DNA of 27,988 nt from Oxalobacteraceae bacterium (GCA_003537575.1 DPRS01000023.1:1-27988); one strand, 5' to 3'. Positions 8,112 through 16,987 are shown, counted from the first letter of the stretch. The notes: generated from the sequence alone by a model not told the origin. Translations and numbers: made by a program.

Positions 8112-8867
8112 TTAGTACCAAATTCGCAGCCCGGCCACGAGCGCGGAACTCGAGACATCGCGGCCTGCCTGCCGCGCGAGGTCAGCCGTGTCGCCAAGCT
8201 TGCGCGTCCATGCCACGCCGATGTAGGGCGCGAACTCGCGCCGGAACTCGTAACGCAAACGCAGGCCCAGCTCTACGTCGTTCAAGCCGCTGCCGATGCC
8301 GCGCCTGGCATCGGCCGAGCCCGAGAAATTCGTCTCGATGCGCGGCTGCAGGATCAGGCGCTGCGTGAGAAGCTGATCGTATTCCGCCTCGAAGCGGCCG
8401 GATGCTCTGCCGCTGCCGACGAAAACGCTTGCTTCCACATTGAACCAGTACGGCGCCAGTCCCTGGATGGCGAGTACACCCTGGGTGCGCGACGGCGCAG
8501 GACGCGCTTCTTGCCGAACGCCTGCCTGGAGATGCCAGAAAGGGCTGATGCGCCTGGCGTAGAGCGCCTGCACATCGGCTTCCTCTGTCCCGCCGCCTGG
8601 GGTGCTTTCGCCTTCGGATTTGATCCAGAGCTTGTTATAGTCGCCGCCGTACCAGCCCTGAACATCCCAGACGCGCGCGTTCTCGCCCTTCTGCCAGCCA
8701 TACTCGAAGCGATCGAGAAGCAGGTAGGTGAAACGCTCCGTATCCATGACCGGCTTGGGCCATTCCTTTGGGGGTAATGGGAAAGGACTTCCCTGCGCCC
8801 ATACCGTCGCGGACAGAAACGCCAGCACAATCGTAATCAAGGTTCGGGGCATGCGAGTGGCGTTCAT
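8112..8867 (-). CDS. copB: Copper resistance outer-membrane protein CopB
   Basis: A 251-residue CopB/PcoB protein, an outer-membrane beta-barrel that works with CopA in copper resistance. A signal peptide (about residues 1-25, ending in ATVWAQ) precedes the family region TYLLLDRFEYGWQKGENARVWDVQGWYGGD-type sequence; alternating amphipathic strands follow, and the C-terminus ends in an aromatic residue (LRIWY), as outer-membrane barrels do. It is shorter than many CopB proteins because the Met/His-rich N-terminal repeat region is absent; here the Met-rich stretch is in CopA instead. The ATG overlaps the copA stop by 3-4 bases, indicating translational coupling. An alternative ATG lies 15 nt downstream. 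Confidence 0.93.
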   Translation of the reverse strand: MNATRMPRTLITIVLAFLSATVWAQGSPFPLPPKEWPKPVMDTERFTYLLLDRFEYGWQKGENARVWDVQGWYGGDYNKLWIKSEGESTPGGGTEEADVQALYARRISPFWHLQAGVRQEARPAPSRTQGVLAIQGLAPYWFNVEASVFVGSGRASGRFEAEYDQLLTQRLILQPRIETNFSGSADARRGIGSGLNDVELGLRLRYEFRREFAPYIGVAWTRKLGDTADLARQAGRDVSSSALVAGLRIWY

Positions 8868-10753
8868 GTCAGCTTCCTTTCAGGCTGCCCAGAGACATTG
8901 ACGAAGCGGAACATGCCCATTTCCATGTGGTAGAGGATGTGGCAGTGGAAGGCGAAGTTGCCGGGTTCATCGTAAGTGAAGTCGAACGATAGCCGTTCCG
9001 CCGGCTTCACGTTGATTGTGTGCTTGCGCGGCTTGTGCGCAAGATCCGCGCCGTTATCGATCTCCATGAATACCCCATGGAGATGCATCGGGTGCTCCAT
9101 CATCGTGTCATTGACCAGCGTGATGCGCACGCGCTCGCCGACCCGCACCTTGGGCGGCTCGCCCGATTCGGAAAATTTGAGGCCGTCCATGCCCCAAATG
9201 AAGGCCTCCATATTGCCGGTGAGATGAATCTCGATTTCGCGCTCGGGCGGGCGAGGATCCAGCGAAGGCTCCAGCGCCTTCAAGTCGGTATAGACAAGCA
9301 CACGATGCTCGACGTTTTCCAGTCCGACGCCACGCTCACCCAGCCGATTGCGCTGGACCATCGCAACCATCTGATTACCCGGCCCATGCGTGTCGGGGCC
9401 ATGCCTGCCGTTGATCGGGCTTTCCATGCCTGGCATCGAATCCATCTTCATGCCGCCATGTTCCATGCCCGGCATCGGTTTCTTCTCCATGCCGCCGTGA
9501 TCCATCTGCATTCCATCGTGCTGCATATCAGGCATCGGCTTCGCCTTGGAATTCCCATGGTCCATTCCCGGCATCGGCTCCATTTTCATTGCGCCATGCT
9601 CCATGCCCGACATGTCCATCGACCCCATGTCCATGCCCATGTCGACCATGGTGCGCTCCGGCCGCTCGCGAAGCGCTGGCACCGGCGCAGACATGCCAGG
9701 CCGCGGGGCGAGCGTTCCCCGGCCATAGCCGCTGCGGTCCACCGCTTCGGCGAATACCGTGTATGCCTGCTCTGCCTTCGGCTGCACGATAACGTCATAA
9801 GTTTCGGCGATTGCGATCTGGAACTCTTCCACCGTCACCGGATGCACATTCTGGCCGTCCGCCTGCACCACTGTCATGGCCAGCCCGGGAATGCGGAAGT
9901 TGAAGTTCGTCGCAGCCGCGGAATTGATGATTCGCAGGCGCACGCGCTCGCCCGGCCGGAAAATTCCGGTCCAGTTGCCGTCGGGGGAAAGCCCGTTCAC
10001 CAGGTAAGTGTAGGTCGCGCCGGTGATATCCAGGATGTCGGTTGGGTTCATCCGCATCCGGCCCCACATCTCGCGCTCGGCCAGCGTCTCGCGGAATCCG
10101 TTTTTCTTCGCGTCGCGGAAGAAATCGCCCAGCGTGCGCTGCTGGAAATTGAAAAAGCCGCCCTGTTTCTTCATCACGGCAAGCACGCGGTGCGGGTCGC
10201 GGAAGGTCCAGTCGGCCAGCACAATGACGTGTTCGCGGTCGTACGCGACGGGATCGGGCTTCACCGGGTCCATAATGATGGGCCCGTACATGCCAAGCTG
10301 CTCCTGCAGCGATGAATGGCTGTGGTACCAGTACGTGCCGTGCTGCCGCACCTGGAAGCGGTAGGTAAATGTTTCCCCGGGACGAATGCCGGCAAAGCTC
10401 ACGCCCGGCACGCCATCCATTGCCGAGGGGAGGAGAATGCCGTGCCAGTGAATGGAGGTATCCTCATCGAGGCGGTTGGTGACGCGCAGCGTCGCGATTT
10501 CGCCTTCGCGAAAGCGCAGGATCGGCCCTGGCACGGTGCCGTTGATCGTCACGGCCATTTGTTGCTGCCCACCGTATCCAAACGGGGTGCGATCGATAAT
10601 AAGATCGGCCACGCGGTCGCCGCCCACATGCAACACTCCACCGGGCCCCGGCACATTCTGTGCATAGGCAGGAGCAAGGCCACGAAATGCGCCGAGCATC
10701 CCAAGCGCCGCGGCGGATTGAAGGAAGCGGCGCCTGCCGCTATGAGATGGCAT
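8864..10753 (-). CDS. copA: Copper resistance multicopper oxidase CopA
   Basis: A 629-residue periplasmic multicopper oxidase of the CopA/PcoA family, which oxidises Cu(I) and binds copper. A Tat signal (GRRRFLQSAAALG) is at the N-terminus. Copper ligands are visible: HWHG (102-105), WYHSH (142-146), HPMHLH (554-559) and HCHILYHMEMGM (603-614, with Cys604 and the type-1 ligands His609 and Met614). Between the second and third cupredoxin domains, residues 369-444 form a Met/His-rich repeat segment built on variants of MPGMEHGGMKM. copB follows with a stop/start overlap. A candidate promoter lies about 125-150 bp upstream, and AAGGA precedes the ATG. No copRS regulator or copCD is in the window. 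Confidence 0.96.
   Translation of the reverse strand: MPSHSGRRRFLQSAAALGMLGAFRGLAPAYAQNVPGPGGVLHVGGDRVADLIIDRTPFGYGGQQQMAVTINGTVPGPILRFREGEIATLRVTNRLDEDTSIHWHGILLPSAMDGVPGVSFAGIRPGETFTYRFQVRQHGTYWYHSHSSLQEQLGMYGPIIMDPVKPDPVAYDREHVIVLADWTFRDPHRVLAVMKKQGGFFNFQQRTLGDFFRDAKKNGFRETLAEREMWGRMRMNPTDILDITGATYTYLVNGLSPDGNWTGIFRPGERVRLRIINSAAATNFNFRIPGLAMTVVQADGQNVHPVTVEEFQIAIAETYDVIVQPKAEQAYTVFAEAVDRSGYGRGTLAPRPGMSAPVPALRERPERTMVDMGMDMGSMDMSGMEHGAMKMEPMPGMDHGNSKAKPMPDMQHDGMQMDHGGMEKKPMPGMEHGGMKMDSMPGMESPINGRHGPDTHGPGNQMVAMVQRNRLGERGVGLENVEHRVLVYTDLKALEPSLDPRPPEREIEIHLTGNMEAFIWGMDGLKFSESGEPPKVRVGERVRITLVNDTMMEHPMHLHGVFMEIDNGADLAHKPRKHTINVKPAERLSFDFTYDEPGNFAFHCHILYHMEMGMFRFVNVSGQPERKLT
9422..9649 (-). 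repeat. Met/His-rich repeat segment inside copA
   Basis: Codons 369-444 of copA encode imperfect repeats of about 10-13 residues with cores such as GMEHGGMKM, PMPGMDHG and MPDMQHDGMQMDHG. Such methionine-rich stretches bind Cu(I) in CopA-type oxidases. The DNA is repetitive enough (ATGCCCGGCAT-like units on the plus strand) that repeat-number variation between strains or assemblies is possible. Confidence 0.85.
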
Positions 10754-10878
10754 GCCTAATCCTTTCTTTAGTGGTGATTCTTCAGCTGCGGCGGAGATCG
10801 TGCCCCATTAACATTGCCTGCTGTGCTTGAACGATTGACGAGGAACGGGAACGCAGGGATCCCGAAAAACTCGACCAG

Positions 10879-10906
10879 CAGATAAAGACATCATTCTCTG
10901 TGTCAA
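10879..10906 (-). promoter_or_regulatory. Candidate copAB promoter
   Basis: On the minus strand TTGACA (10906-10901) is followed after 16 bases by TATCTG (10884-10879), a consensus -35 with an acceptable -10. It points towards copA, whose start is about 125 bp downstream. I could not identify a CopR box with confidence. Confidence 0.5.
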
Positions 10907-10971
10907 CAGAAAATAAGTTTGGCCCACAGCATCAGCGTATTCTTTACAAGGGAAAGTTGATTGATATTGCA

Positions 10972-11950
10972 CATCAGTAGTGTTCGGTTAAAAATCAAAC
11001 AAGTTCAATTGGTTAGTGCCGAGGGCAATTCCGGAGCCGATTGATCGGGCTGCAAGGCGCATGAAATCTGGGTTTTCTCGAAAACCGAGACCGAAAGAAT
11101 CTGTAGCAATGTGTAGAGCGAGGCATTAAGTTGAAGTTCCTTCTTGACGATGGCGATCAGCACGTAGGTGGAGACGGCGCACCAGATTTGCGTCTTCACA
11201 GGATTCTCGCTCGTGCCGAGAAATCGCTTGATGCGCAAATGCTGCTTGATCCATTTGAAGAACAATTCGACCTGCCAGCGTTGCTTTTACAGCGCGGCGT
11301 TGGTCAACAACGGCAACGCCGTATTGTTGGTCAAGAAGACCAGCGCCTTGCCCGGCACGGGGTCCTTGAAGCGACTGCGTCGCAGATGCTTGGGATAATC
11401 CTTCGCCACGTAAAAACCATTCATGGCGATGGTCTGATCGCAGATCACGCCGATGTCCAACGATTCCTTGGCGTAGAGTTCCCTGGCGCGCGTAATCAGT
11501 CGCATTGCCAGCGCGTGATAGATGCGCCAGTCGCGCAAATTCAATGCATCCGACAGTGTCGAGCGGGCCGGCACTTTCTTCAAGCCCATATGGAACAGCT
11601 TCGTGCGATTGGCCGCGAGGTAGACTTCGATGTCGAGCAAGGATTCGCGCCACGTCAACTGCGCAAAGGCCATCACGCGAAACAGATCGGCACAGCCCAA
11701 GGTGCGCACGCCTGCATCGCCACGATGACGCTGGATGATCCGTCCAAACGTCTTCCACGGCACAAACTCCATGACTTGCGCAAACAGCGTCTTGCCCACG
11801 TTCATGCGTCACCCCAGGTCGTTTAAACCCGGAAGGATCGCAAATGTTCAATGCCAAATTCAAATCGTGGACACCCATGAATCCCTCAAAACCCGTGTCA
11901 GTATTGGCTTGGTAGCCGGTCTGCCTCAAATAAACCGGACACTATTGATG
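10972..11950 (-). mobile_element. Degenerate IS4-type insertion sequence
   Basis: A roughly 980-bp element bounded by imperfect inverted repeats: CATCAGTAGTGTTCGGTT at 10972-10989 and its partner AACCGGACACTATTGATG at 11933-11950, with two mismatches in 18. It holds one inactivated transposase gene. No target-site duplication is apparent: the flanks GATATTGCA and CCCTACCAC do not match. The element is about 300 bp shorter than expected for intact relatives because of an internal deletion in the transposase. It separates the copAB block from the mercury block. Confidence 0.8.
11005..11805 (-). pseudogene. IS4-family (DUF4372-type) transposase, inactivated
   Basis: The N-terminal part (11805-11287) matches the IS4 group starting MNVGKTLFAQVMEFVPWKTF and continues through VPARSTLSDALNLRDWRIYH. 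An in-frame TAA at 11287-11289 interrupts it, and the same frame resumes as KQRWQVELFFKWIKQHLRIK. In relatives this is the YREK signature, and the stop sits exactly at its Tyr codon. The junction YAKESLDIGVICDQTIAMNG joins two regions that in relatives are separated by about 100 residues carrying both catalytic aspartates, so an in-frame internal deletion is inferred. Near the 3' end the expected tail TNQLNLFDF is in another frame, indicating one more small indel around 11020. Three independent lesions make it non-functional. Confidence 0.85.
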
Positions 11951-12092
11951 CCCTACCACTAATCATTCTTGAAAATCATTGAGCGCATTTTTATAGTTAT
12001 TCTTTCGGCCGCAGCCAGATAGCGGGATTTTTTGAGGCATTATCCAGCCCTTGAAGCATTCCCAATATGGACATCGCTCGCATTTAAAGCTC

Positions 12093-12596
12093 TCACGGCA
12101 AGGTAAGCGTTATCGCCCTGTTAACGGGCGGATAACATATCCCTAGCTTTTCATGACAACCCTGGTAACTCGCTACCAAGATAAAGTTCTTTGCCTGGCG
12201 GGACCGATCCACCGTAATTTCGGCCTGGATCGGCTTCTTGTAAGTCTCCGTTTTGCCGAAGAACTGGTCGGTCTTAATATCACCGGTTGGAAGTTTTACA
12301 GCCTTAATTTTGACGCCGCTTGCATCCTTGACCGTAAAATGAATGCGGTTCTTGTACATGTAATACCCGGTTGCCGGAGTTAGTTCAGCCAGTAGTGTGC
12401 TTGGTCCTTTCACGGTTACCCTGAGTTTAAACGCTTGGTCCGGCGCTAGCAGTTCATTCTCCGTGCTGCTGGAAAAAAGACCTACTGATCCCTTAGGGGA
12501 ATTAGCAGGTGGCGATTGCTGCGCATGGCTAAACGACAGCGTACCTAAAGACAGTGCTACGCCGACCAAACAACATAATGACCGTAGATTGAACAT
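12093..12596 (-). CDS. Free-standing DsbD alpha-like periplasmic domain protein
   Basis: A 167-residue protein consisting of a signal peptide (cleavage likely near SFSHAQQ) and one immunoglobulin-like DsbD N-terminal (alpha) domain. The redox Cys pair is in SYQGCHEKLGICYPP (Cys147 and Cys154). It is clearly paralogous to residues 60-180 of the DsbD at 23327-25312, sharing ASYQGC, CYPP and GYYxYxxRI. It lacks both the membrane and the thioredoxin domain, so it needs a partner to receive electrons. The start at 12596 gives a proper signal peptide; an ATG at 12629 would add 11 residues in front of it. It lies 65 nt downstream of a GR/MerA-like flavoprotein gene in the same direction. Role in periplasmic thiol or metal redox is inferred. 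Confidence 0.85.
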   Translation of the reverse strand: MFNLRSLCCLVGVALSLGTLSFSHAQQSPPANSPKGSVGLFSSSTENELLAPDQAFKLRVTVKGPSTLLAELTPATGYYMYKNRIHFTVKDASGVKIKAVKLPTGDIKTDQFFGKTETYKKPIQAEITVDRSRQAKNFILVASYQGCHEKLGICYPPVNRAITLTLP

Positions 12597-12661
12597 ATTT
12601 AATCCAGTAAATAATGATGCAGCAGCCATTCGCGATGCTAGCGCGATTTCGATAACAAAAT

Positions 12662-14008
12662 TTATAACATATAGCCGATATCCGACGCCCCGGTCGGATA
12701 CGCAAACATGGTTGTCTTGAGGTCTTCTGCCGTCAAACCATGCCGAATGGCCAATGCAAATATATTGATGACATCGTCCACATGCGGGCCGACCAAATGT
12801 GCGCCCAAGATGAGGTCGGTGGCTTCATCGACCAACACCTTGAATCCATAAATAGGCTCAGCCTGCTGCCGGGCGGTGAACCAAGTTGGCGTCCTCTGGC
12901 CCTGCATGCGGAACTTGATACCCTTTTCCCGTGCTTTGGCTTCCGTAAGACCGACCGATGCAATGGGCGGAATGGTGAAGGCGACGCTTGGCACGCCTTG
13001 GTAATTTGTCGTTTTCTGGTTTCCGTTCAGAATATTGGCTGCAACAACCTTCGCATCATGACTCGACACCGGCGTGAGCGGTGGTCCCATGCGGGCAGCA
13101 TCTCCGGCTGCATATACCACGGGATTGGAGGTGCTTTGTAGAAACTCATTGAGCTTCAATCGGCCTTTTTCCTCGTCAATCCCACCGGCTACTATGTTAA
13201 GCGATTCAAAGTCGGTGGCCCGACCGGCTGCGTGCACAACCAGGTCTGCCTCCATCGTTTCGCTATTCCCATTGGCAGAAAAGGAAACCTGATATCCATG
13301 ACCGGACTTTTCGACGCCCTCCACGGTAGCCTTTGTTCGCACATCAATACCCAAAGCGACGAACGAATCCATTAGCCAGCCCACCAGGTCGGCGTCGAAC
13401 CCTTTGAGTATCCGCTCCCCCTGCTGCAAAATTGTCACCTTGGCGCCTGCCCGTGCCGCGATATGCGAGAACTCGGCGGCAATATAGCCGCCGCCAACCA
13501 ATACAATCCGGCCCGGCAGGGTTTCCAGTGCAAGGAAACCCTCGCTGTCCATCAAGTGCTGCTCACCGGGAATGCCCAGCTTCACCGGCTCTGCGCCCGA
13601 AGCAATCAAAATGTGAGTGGCCTGAAGGGATTCTCCTGCAACGTACAACACGTTTGTTCCGGTGAAGCGCGCCTTGCCATGATAGGTGTCGATTCCCTTA
13701 TCTTTGTATCGCTGCTCCACCTTTTCCGGCACCGGGTCGGTAAAGCTGCGCTTGAAGGCCATTAATGTTGGCCAGTCGAGGTGGACGTCACCCGCTACAC
13801 CATGTGTTGCCATTCGCCTTGCATAGTCAACCGATGCCGCACCGCTTACCAGCATTTTTTTGGGATCACAACCGCGTAAAGCGCAGGTGCCGCCGAAAGG
13901 CCGATAGTCAATCACGGCCACTTGCTTGCCAGCGGCACGGACCCGCATGGCTACACCCATCGCCGCGGTGCCGGCCCCAATCACTACCAAGTCATAGTGT
14001 TTTGCCAT
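12662..14008 (-). CDS. Class I pyridine nucleotide-disulfide oxidoreductase (GR/MerA-like)
   Basis: A 448-residue flavoprotein of the glutathione reductase/mercuric reductase superfamily. FAD site GAGTAAMG at the N-terminus, redox pair GGTCALRGC (Cys42, Cys47), NAD(P) site VGGGYIAAEF, and FAD site AAGDAA. The C-terminal dimerisation domain is present, but the active-site His-Pro-Thr of glutathione reductase reads FAYPT, so the His is replaced by Tyr. There is no N-terminal HMA domain and no C-terminal Cys pair, so it is not a standard MerA. GGAG lies eight bases before the ATG. It is separated by 240 bp from the Sel1 gene upstream. Candidate substrates are low-molecular-weight disulfides or metals; this cannot be decided from sequence. 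Confidence 0.88.
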   Translation of the reverse strand: MAKHYDLVVIGAGTAAMGVAMRVRAAGKQVAVIDYRPFGGTCALRGCDPKKMLVSGAASVDYARRMATHGVAGDVHLDWPTLMAFKRSFTDPVPEKVEQRYKDKGIDTYHGKARFTGTNVLYVAGESLQATHILIASGAEPVKLGIPGEQHLMDSEGFLALETLPGRIVLVGGGYIAAEFSHIAARAGAKVTILQQGERILKGFDADLVGWLMDSFVALGIDVRTKATVEGVEKSGHGYQVSFSANGNSETMEADLVVHAAGRATDFESLNIVAGGIDEEKGRLKLNEFLQSTSNPVVYAAGDAARMGPPLTPVSSHDAKVVAANILNGNQKTTNYQGVPSVAFTIPPIASVGLTEAKAREKGIKFRMQGQRTPTWFTARQQAEPIYGFKVLVDEATDLILGAHLVGPHVDDVINIFALAIRHGLTAEDLKTTMFAYPTGASDIGYML

Positions 14009-14248
14009 GGTATTTCTCCAGTTTTGCGCTAAAAGACTACTTTAAATGCATCGCCAATGTGATGACACGAGGCAAACGGCGCTTACAAACTGTCTCGACA
14101 TTGCCACTAGCGCATGCGTAGGCGCTGAAAAATAGTTTTTTTTTGCTTGCTGCCTTAACCGCTTTTGTTGCGCGGACATGTTGTGTGGCTTGCTTGATTC
14201 TGATTTGATTCTGATATGCATGATTCAGAAAGCGGCTGCCATGCGTTA

Positions 14249-14896
14249 CTACTGCCTGTGGCGCTGTCTCCACTCGGCGGTTAATTGCAGCACGCTCTGT
14301 CTATCGGCCGTGCTCAACTCGCTTTCGTACTTTGCCAACTGCGTTGCAGCTTGCCGGTCGCCATTGGCTGCTGCCAGCTGAGTCCAGAAATACGCTTGTG
14401 CCAAATCGCGTGGAAAAGACGGGCTGCCTTCCGCATACATTTGTCCCAGATTGAACTGGGCAGGTCCATAGTTTTGCTCGGCTGCTTTACGGTACCAGAA
14501 AGCCGCAGTGATGTCGTCGCGCGACGCAGCACGCTGTTTTCCATAGACGGATCCGGTTGCCTTGCCATGGATCCGGCCTAGATTGAACTGCGCATCCGCG
14601 TCCCCCTGTTGTGCCGCCTTCTGGAACCAGCGCAAGGACAATGCATGGTTCTGCGGCACGGCGTCACCGTACTTGTACGCCATCCCGACCACGTTCTGTG
14701 CCATAGCGTCACCCGCACGCGCCTGCTTTTCCCAATCCGGGAAGGTCTGCGGGCTCAATGAGTCAAGCGCGGAAGCGAGCCTGGCCGAGTCATAAGCATA
14801 AGCTGGCTGTACCAAGCAACCAGCCACGAACATGGCGGTACACAATACTTGGCGACTGGTCACCGCGATAACGCTTCGCTTGTACCTCTTTTCCAT
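14249..14896 (-). CDS. Secreted Sel1-repeat protein
   Basis: A 215-residue protein with a signal peptide (hydrophobic stretch ending near QPAYAYDS) followed by three Sel1-type TPR-like repeats: AQNVVGMAYKYGDAVPQN, AQFNLGRIHGKATG and AQFNLGQMYAEGSPSFP, each followed by an Ala-rich helix (WFQKAAQQGD, WYRKAAEQNY, WTQLAAANGD). Sel1 repeats are protein-protein interaction scaffolds. The gene starts 11 nt after the merA stop, so it is probably co-transcribed with merTPA, an unusual position for such a protein. The start at 14896 has GGGA at suitable spacing; in-frame ATGs further upstream would overlap merA. Function in mercury resistance is not known. Confidence 0.85.
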   Translation of the reverse strand: MEKRYKRSVIAVTSRQVLCTAMFVAGCLVQPAYAYDSARLASALDSLSPQTFPDWEKQARAGDAMAQNVVGMAYKYGDAVPQNHALSLRWFQKAAQQGDADAQFNLGRIHGKATGSVYGKQRAASRDDITAAFWYRKAAEQNYGPAQFNLGQMYAEGSPSFPRDLAQAYFWTQLAAANGDRQAATQLAKYESELSTADRQSVLQLTAEWRQRHRQ

Positions 14897-14907
14897 AAAG
14901 TGTCCCA

Positions 14908-16542
14908 TCATCCAGCACAGCAAGACAGTTGCTTGACATCCTTAAAGAAAGTCTGTGCGCACAGTTTCAGCCCCTCGACCATGGTCAGGTACGGAAACAA
15001 CTGGTCACCTAGCTCCTGCACGGTCATTCCATTGCGAATGGCCAGCGCCGCGGTTTGAATCATTTCGCCCGCTTCCGCCGCCAGGACGTGCGCACCAAGA
15101 AGGCGCCCGGTCCTTTTGTCAGCAACGAGCTTGATGAACCCGGTCGTGTCGAAGTTGGCCAAGGCACGCGGCACGTTGTCCAACGATAGCGTGCGGCTGT
15201 CCGCGTCCAGCAGCTGAGCCTGGGCTTGCGCCTCGGTCAACCCCACGGTGGCCACCTGCGGGTCGGTAAACACCACGCCCGGCATGGCCGACAGGTCGAG
15301 AACGACATCTTCGCCCAGCATGTTGCGCGCGGCCCGGGTGCCGGCAGCTGCCGCAACATACACATACTGCGGCTGATTGGTGCAGTCGCCAGCCGCATAG
15401 ATATGCGACATCGATGTACGCATCTGCGAATCGATCATGACTGCACCGGTTGCGTCGACAGCCACGCCTGCCGCCTGCAAGTTCAGCGCAGCGGTATTGG
15501 CTTGGCGTCCGGTTGCCACCAGAAATTGGTCCCCGCTGAGCCACTCGCTGCCGACATCCAGGTGGAAGCGGCTACCGTCGTAGCGCACGTCGGCGACGCG
15601 GGTGTGCGTCAGGATGCGCATGCCTTCGGCTTCCAGCGCAGTCTGTAGTGCTGCGCCGATGGCGGAGTCTTCCTTGGACAAAACAGTGGAGCGGGCAATC
15701 ATCGTTACCTGTGAGCCAAGCCGCAGGAATGCCTGCGCAAGTTCCAGTGCGACGACCGAGGCTCCGTACACCAGCAAGTGCCTGGGCAACTGCTCAGCCA
15801 CAAGCGCCGTGGTTGATGTCCAATAGGGAGTGCCTGCCAACCCTGGTGTATTTGGGATGCTCGGAGAGCGCCCGGTAGCAATCAGAATACGGTCTGCTGT
15901 GACGTGCTTGACCGTGCCATCATTCTGGGTGACTGCCAGCGTCTGTGCATCGACAAACCGGGCACGACCCCGCAACAAAGTGATATTCGGGTTGGTCTCG
16001 AGAATCGATTCGTATTTGTCATGCCGCAGCTCATCGACACGGCATTGCTGCTGGTTGACCAGGGCTGCCCGGTCGATCTGCGGCGTGCTGGTTTGAATGC
16101 CGGGAAAGGGATGATGCGCCTGCTGGTGCGCAATGTGTGCGGCACGAATCATGATCTTCGAAGGGACGCAACCGATGTTGACACAGGTGCCACCGACAGT
16201 GCCCGCCTCGATAATGGTCACCGCTGCGCCTTCCTCGGCGACGCGCAATGCCGCCGCAAAGGCCGCCGAACCGCTGCCAATAATAGCCACTTTCAATGCA
16301 GTGCCTGTGCCTGATTGACCCGTGGGTGTTTTGTCCTTCAGCTGGGCGTCATATCCTTTTGCGCGGATCGCCTGAATGACTGTTTCGGCCTCAATGCCAG
16401 CGTCAACTGCCACCGAGGCATGGCGCTCCGGGTAGGATACCGCCGCATTGCGGATGCCGCTTACCTTGCCAAGCGCTGCCTGCAGCGACGATGCGCAGTG
16501 GTCGCAGGTCATCCCTGTAATGTGAAAATCGAGCGTTATCAT
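14908..16542 (-). CDS. merA: Mercuric reductase MerA
   Basis: A 544-residue NADPH-dependent mercury(II) reductase, which reduces Hg(II) to volatile Hg(0) in the cytoplasm. It has an N-terminal HMA domain with GMTCDHC (Cys13, Cys16), the FAD site GSGSAAF, the redox pair GGTCVNIGCVPSK (Cys120, Cys125), the NAD(P)-binding region VYGASVVALELAQ, the AAGDCT FAD site, and the essential C-terminal vicinal Cys pair (Cys541, Cys542 in LSCCAG). All catalytic elements are present and length is normal for the single-HMA form. It begins one base after the merP stop, so translation is probably coupled. Confidence 0.97.
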   Translation of the reverse strand: MITLDFHITGMTCDHCASSLQAALGKVSGIRNAAVSYPERHASVAVDAGIEAETVIQAIRAKGYDAQLKDKTPTGQSGTGTALKVAIIGSGSAAFAAALRVAEEGAAVTIIEAGTVGGTCVNIGCVPSKIMIRAAHIAHQQAHHPFPGIQTSTPQIDRAALVNQQQCRVDELRHDKYESILETNPNITLLRGRARFVDAQTLAVTQNDGTVKHVTADRILIATGRSPSIPNTPGLAGTPYWTSTTALVAEQLPRHLLVYGASVVALELAQAFLRLGSQVTMIARSTVLSKEDSAIGAALQTALEAEGMRILTHTRVADVRYDGSRFHLDVGSEWLSGDQFLVATGRQANTAALNLQAAGVAVDATGAVMIDSQMRTSMSHIYAAGDCTNQPQYVYVAAAAGTRAARNMLGEDVVLDLSAMPGVVFTDPQVATVGLTEAQAQAQLLDADSRTLSLDNVPRALANFDTTGFIKLVADKRTGRLLGAHVLAAEAGEMIQTAALAIRNGMTVQELGDQLFPYLTMVEGLKLCAQTFFKDVKQLSCCAG

Positions 16543-16543
16543 C

Positions 16544-16837
16544 TTATTCTGCTGCCTTTACTGTGGCGGGATAACCGGCATTTGCTGTTGCCATGCTGAT
16601 TTTTTCAATTGAGGTCTTGCTGTCGTCAAAGGTAACGACCGCTTCTCGCTTCTCAAAGCTGGTCTTGACTTGCTGTACGCCGTCGACCTTCATCAACGCC
16701 TTTTTCACAGTAATCGGGCAAGACGAACACGTCATGCCGGGCACTTCCAGCGTCGTTGTCTGGATGGCGGCAAACGCAGTCGACGACATACCGAATGCGG
16801 CAACGAACAATGCGAGAGTACGAGTAACTTTCAACAT
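16544..16837 (-). CDS. merP: Periplasmic mercury-binding protein MerP
   Basis: A 97-residue protein with a signal peptide (cleavage near AFAAIQ) and one HMA domain carrying GMTCSSC (Cys37, Cys40). MerP captures Hg(II) in the periplasm and passes it to MerT. The end of the gene almost touches the merA start. The gap to merT upstream is 150 bp, longer than in classical mer operons where merT and merP are nearly adjacent; a weak hairpin (GCGGT-AAAAAA-ACCGC, 16893-16908) and no gene were seen in it. Confidence 0.95.
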   Translation of the reverse strand: MLKVTRTLALFVAAFGMSSTAFAAIQTTTLEVPGMTCSSCPITVKKALMKVDGVQQVKTSFEKREAVVTFDDSKTSIEKISMATANAGYPATVKAAE

Positions 16838-16987
16838 GATTTCTCCGAATGATTAGAAACAATGAGACAGCAGCCGATGTGCGCCATGAACAGCGGTAAA
16901 AAAACCGCAGCATGCAAAAGCAAGCCCATCGCTAGTACAAGCCTGCATCCAGTGGAACAATCCGCTTTTTTGCAAGATAGGAATTCC

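Noticed and set aside
9020..10315. 431-codon His-rich open frame on the plus strand
   Set aside because: It is fully antisense to copA. Its His richness is the mirror of the Met/His repeat codons of copA, and the copA frame has complete oxidase motifs.
11126..11929. 267-codon minus-strand open frame across the insertion sequence
   Set aside because: It is a shadow frame of the transposase with no recognisable domain, while the transposase frame matches the IS4 family.
14100..14140. Possible terminator: AGCGC/GCGCT stem followed by a T-run on the plus strand
   Set aside because: Nine bases separate the short stem from the T-run and no plus-strand gene ends here; the minus strand would have A residues instead.
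16838..16987. Possible small gene (merC or merF remnant) between merT and merP
   Set aside because: One frame shows a hydrophobic stretch, but it runs into merP out of frame, has no good start and no MerC/MerF cysteine pattern.
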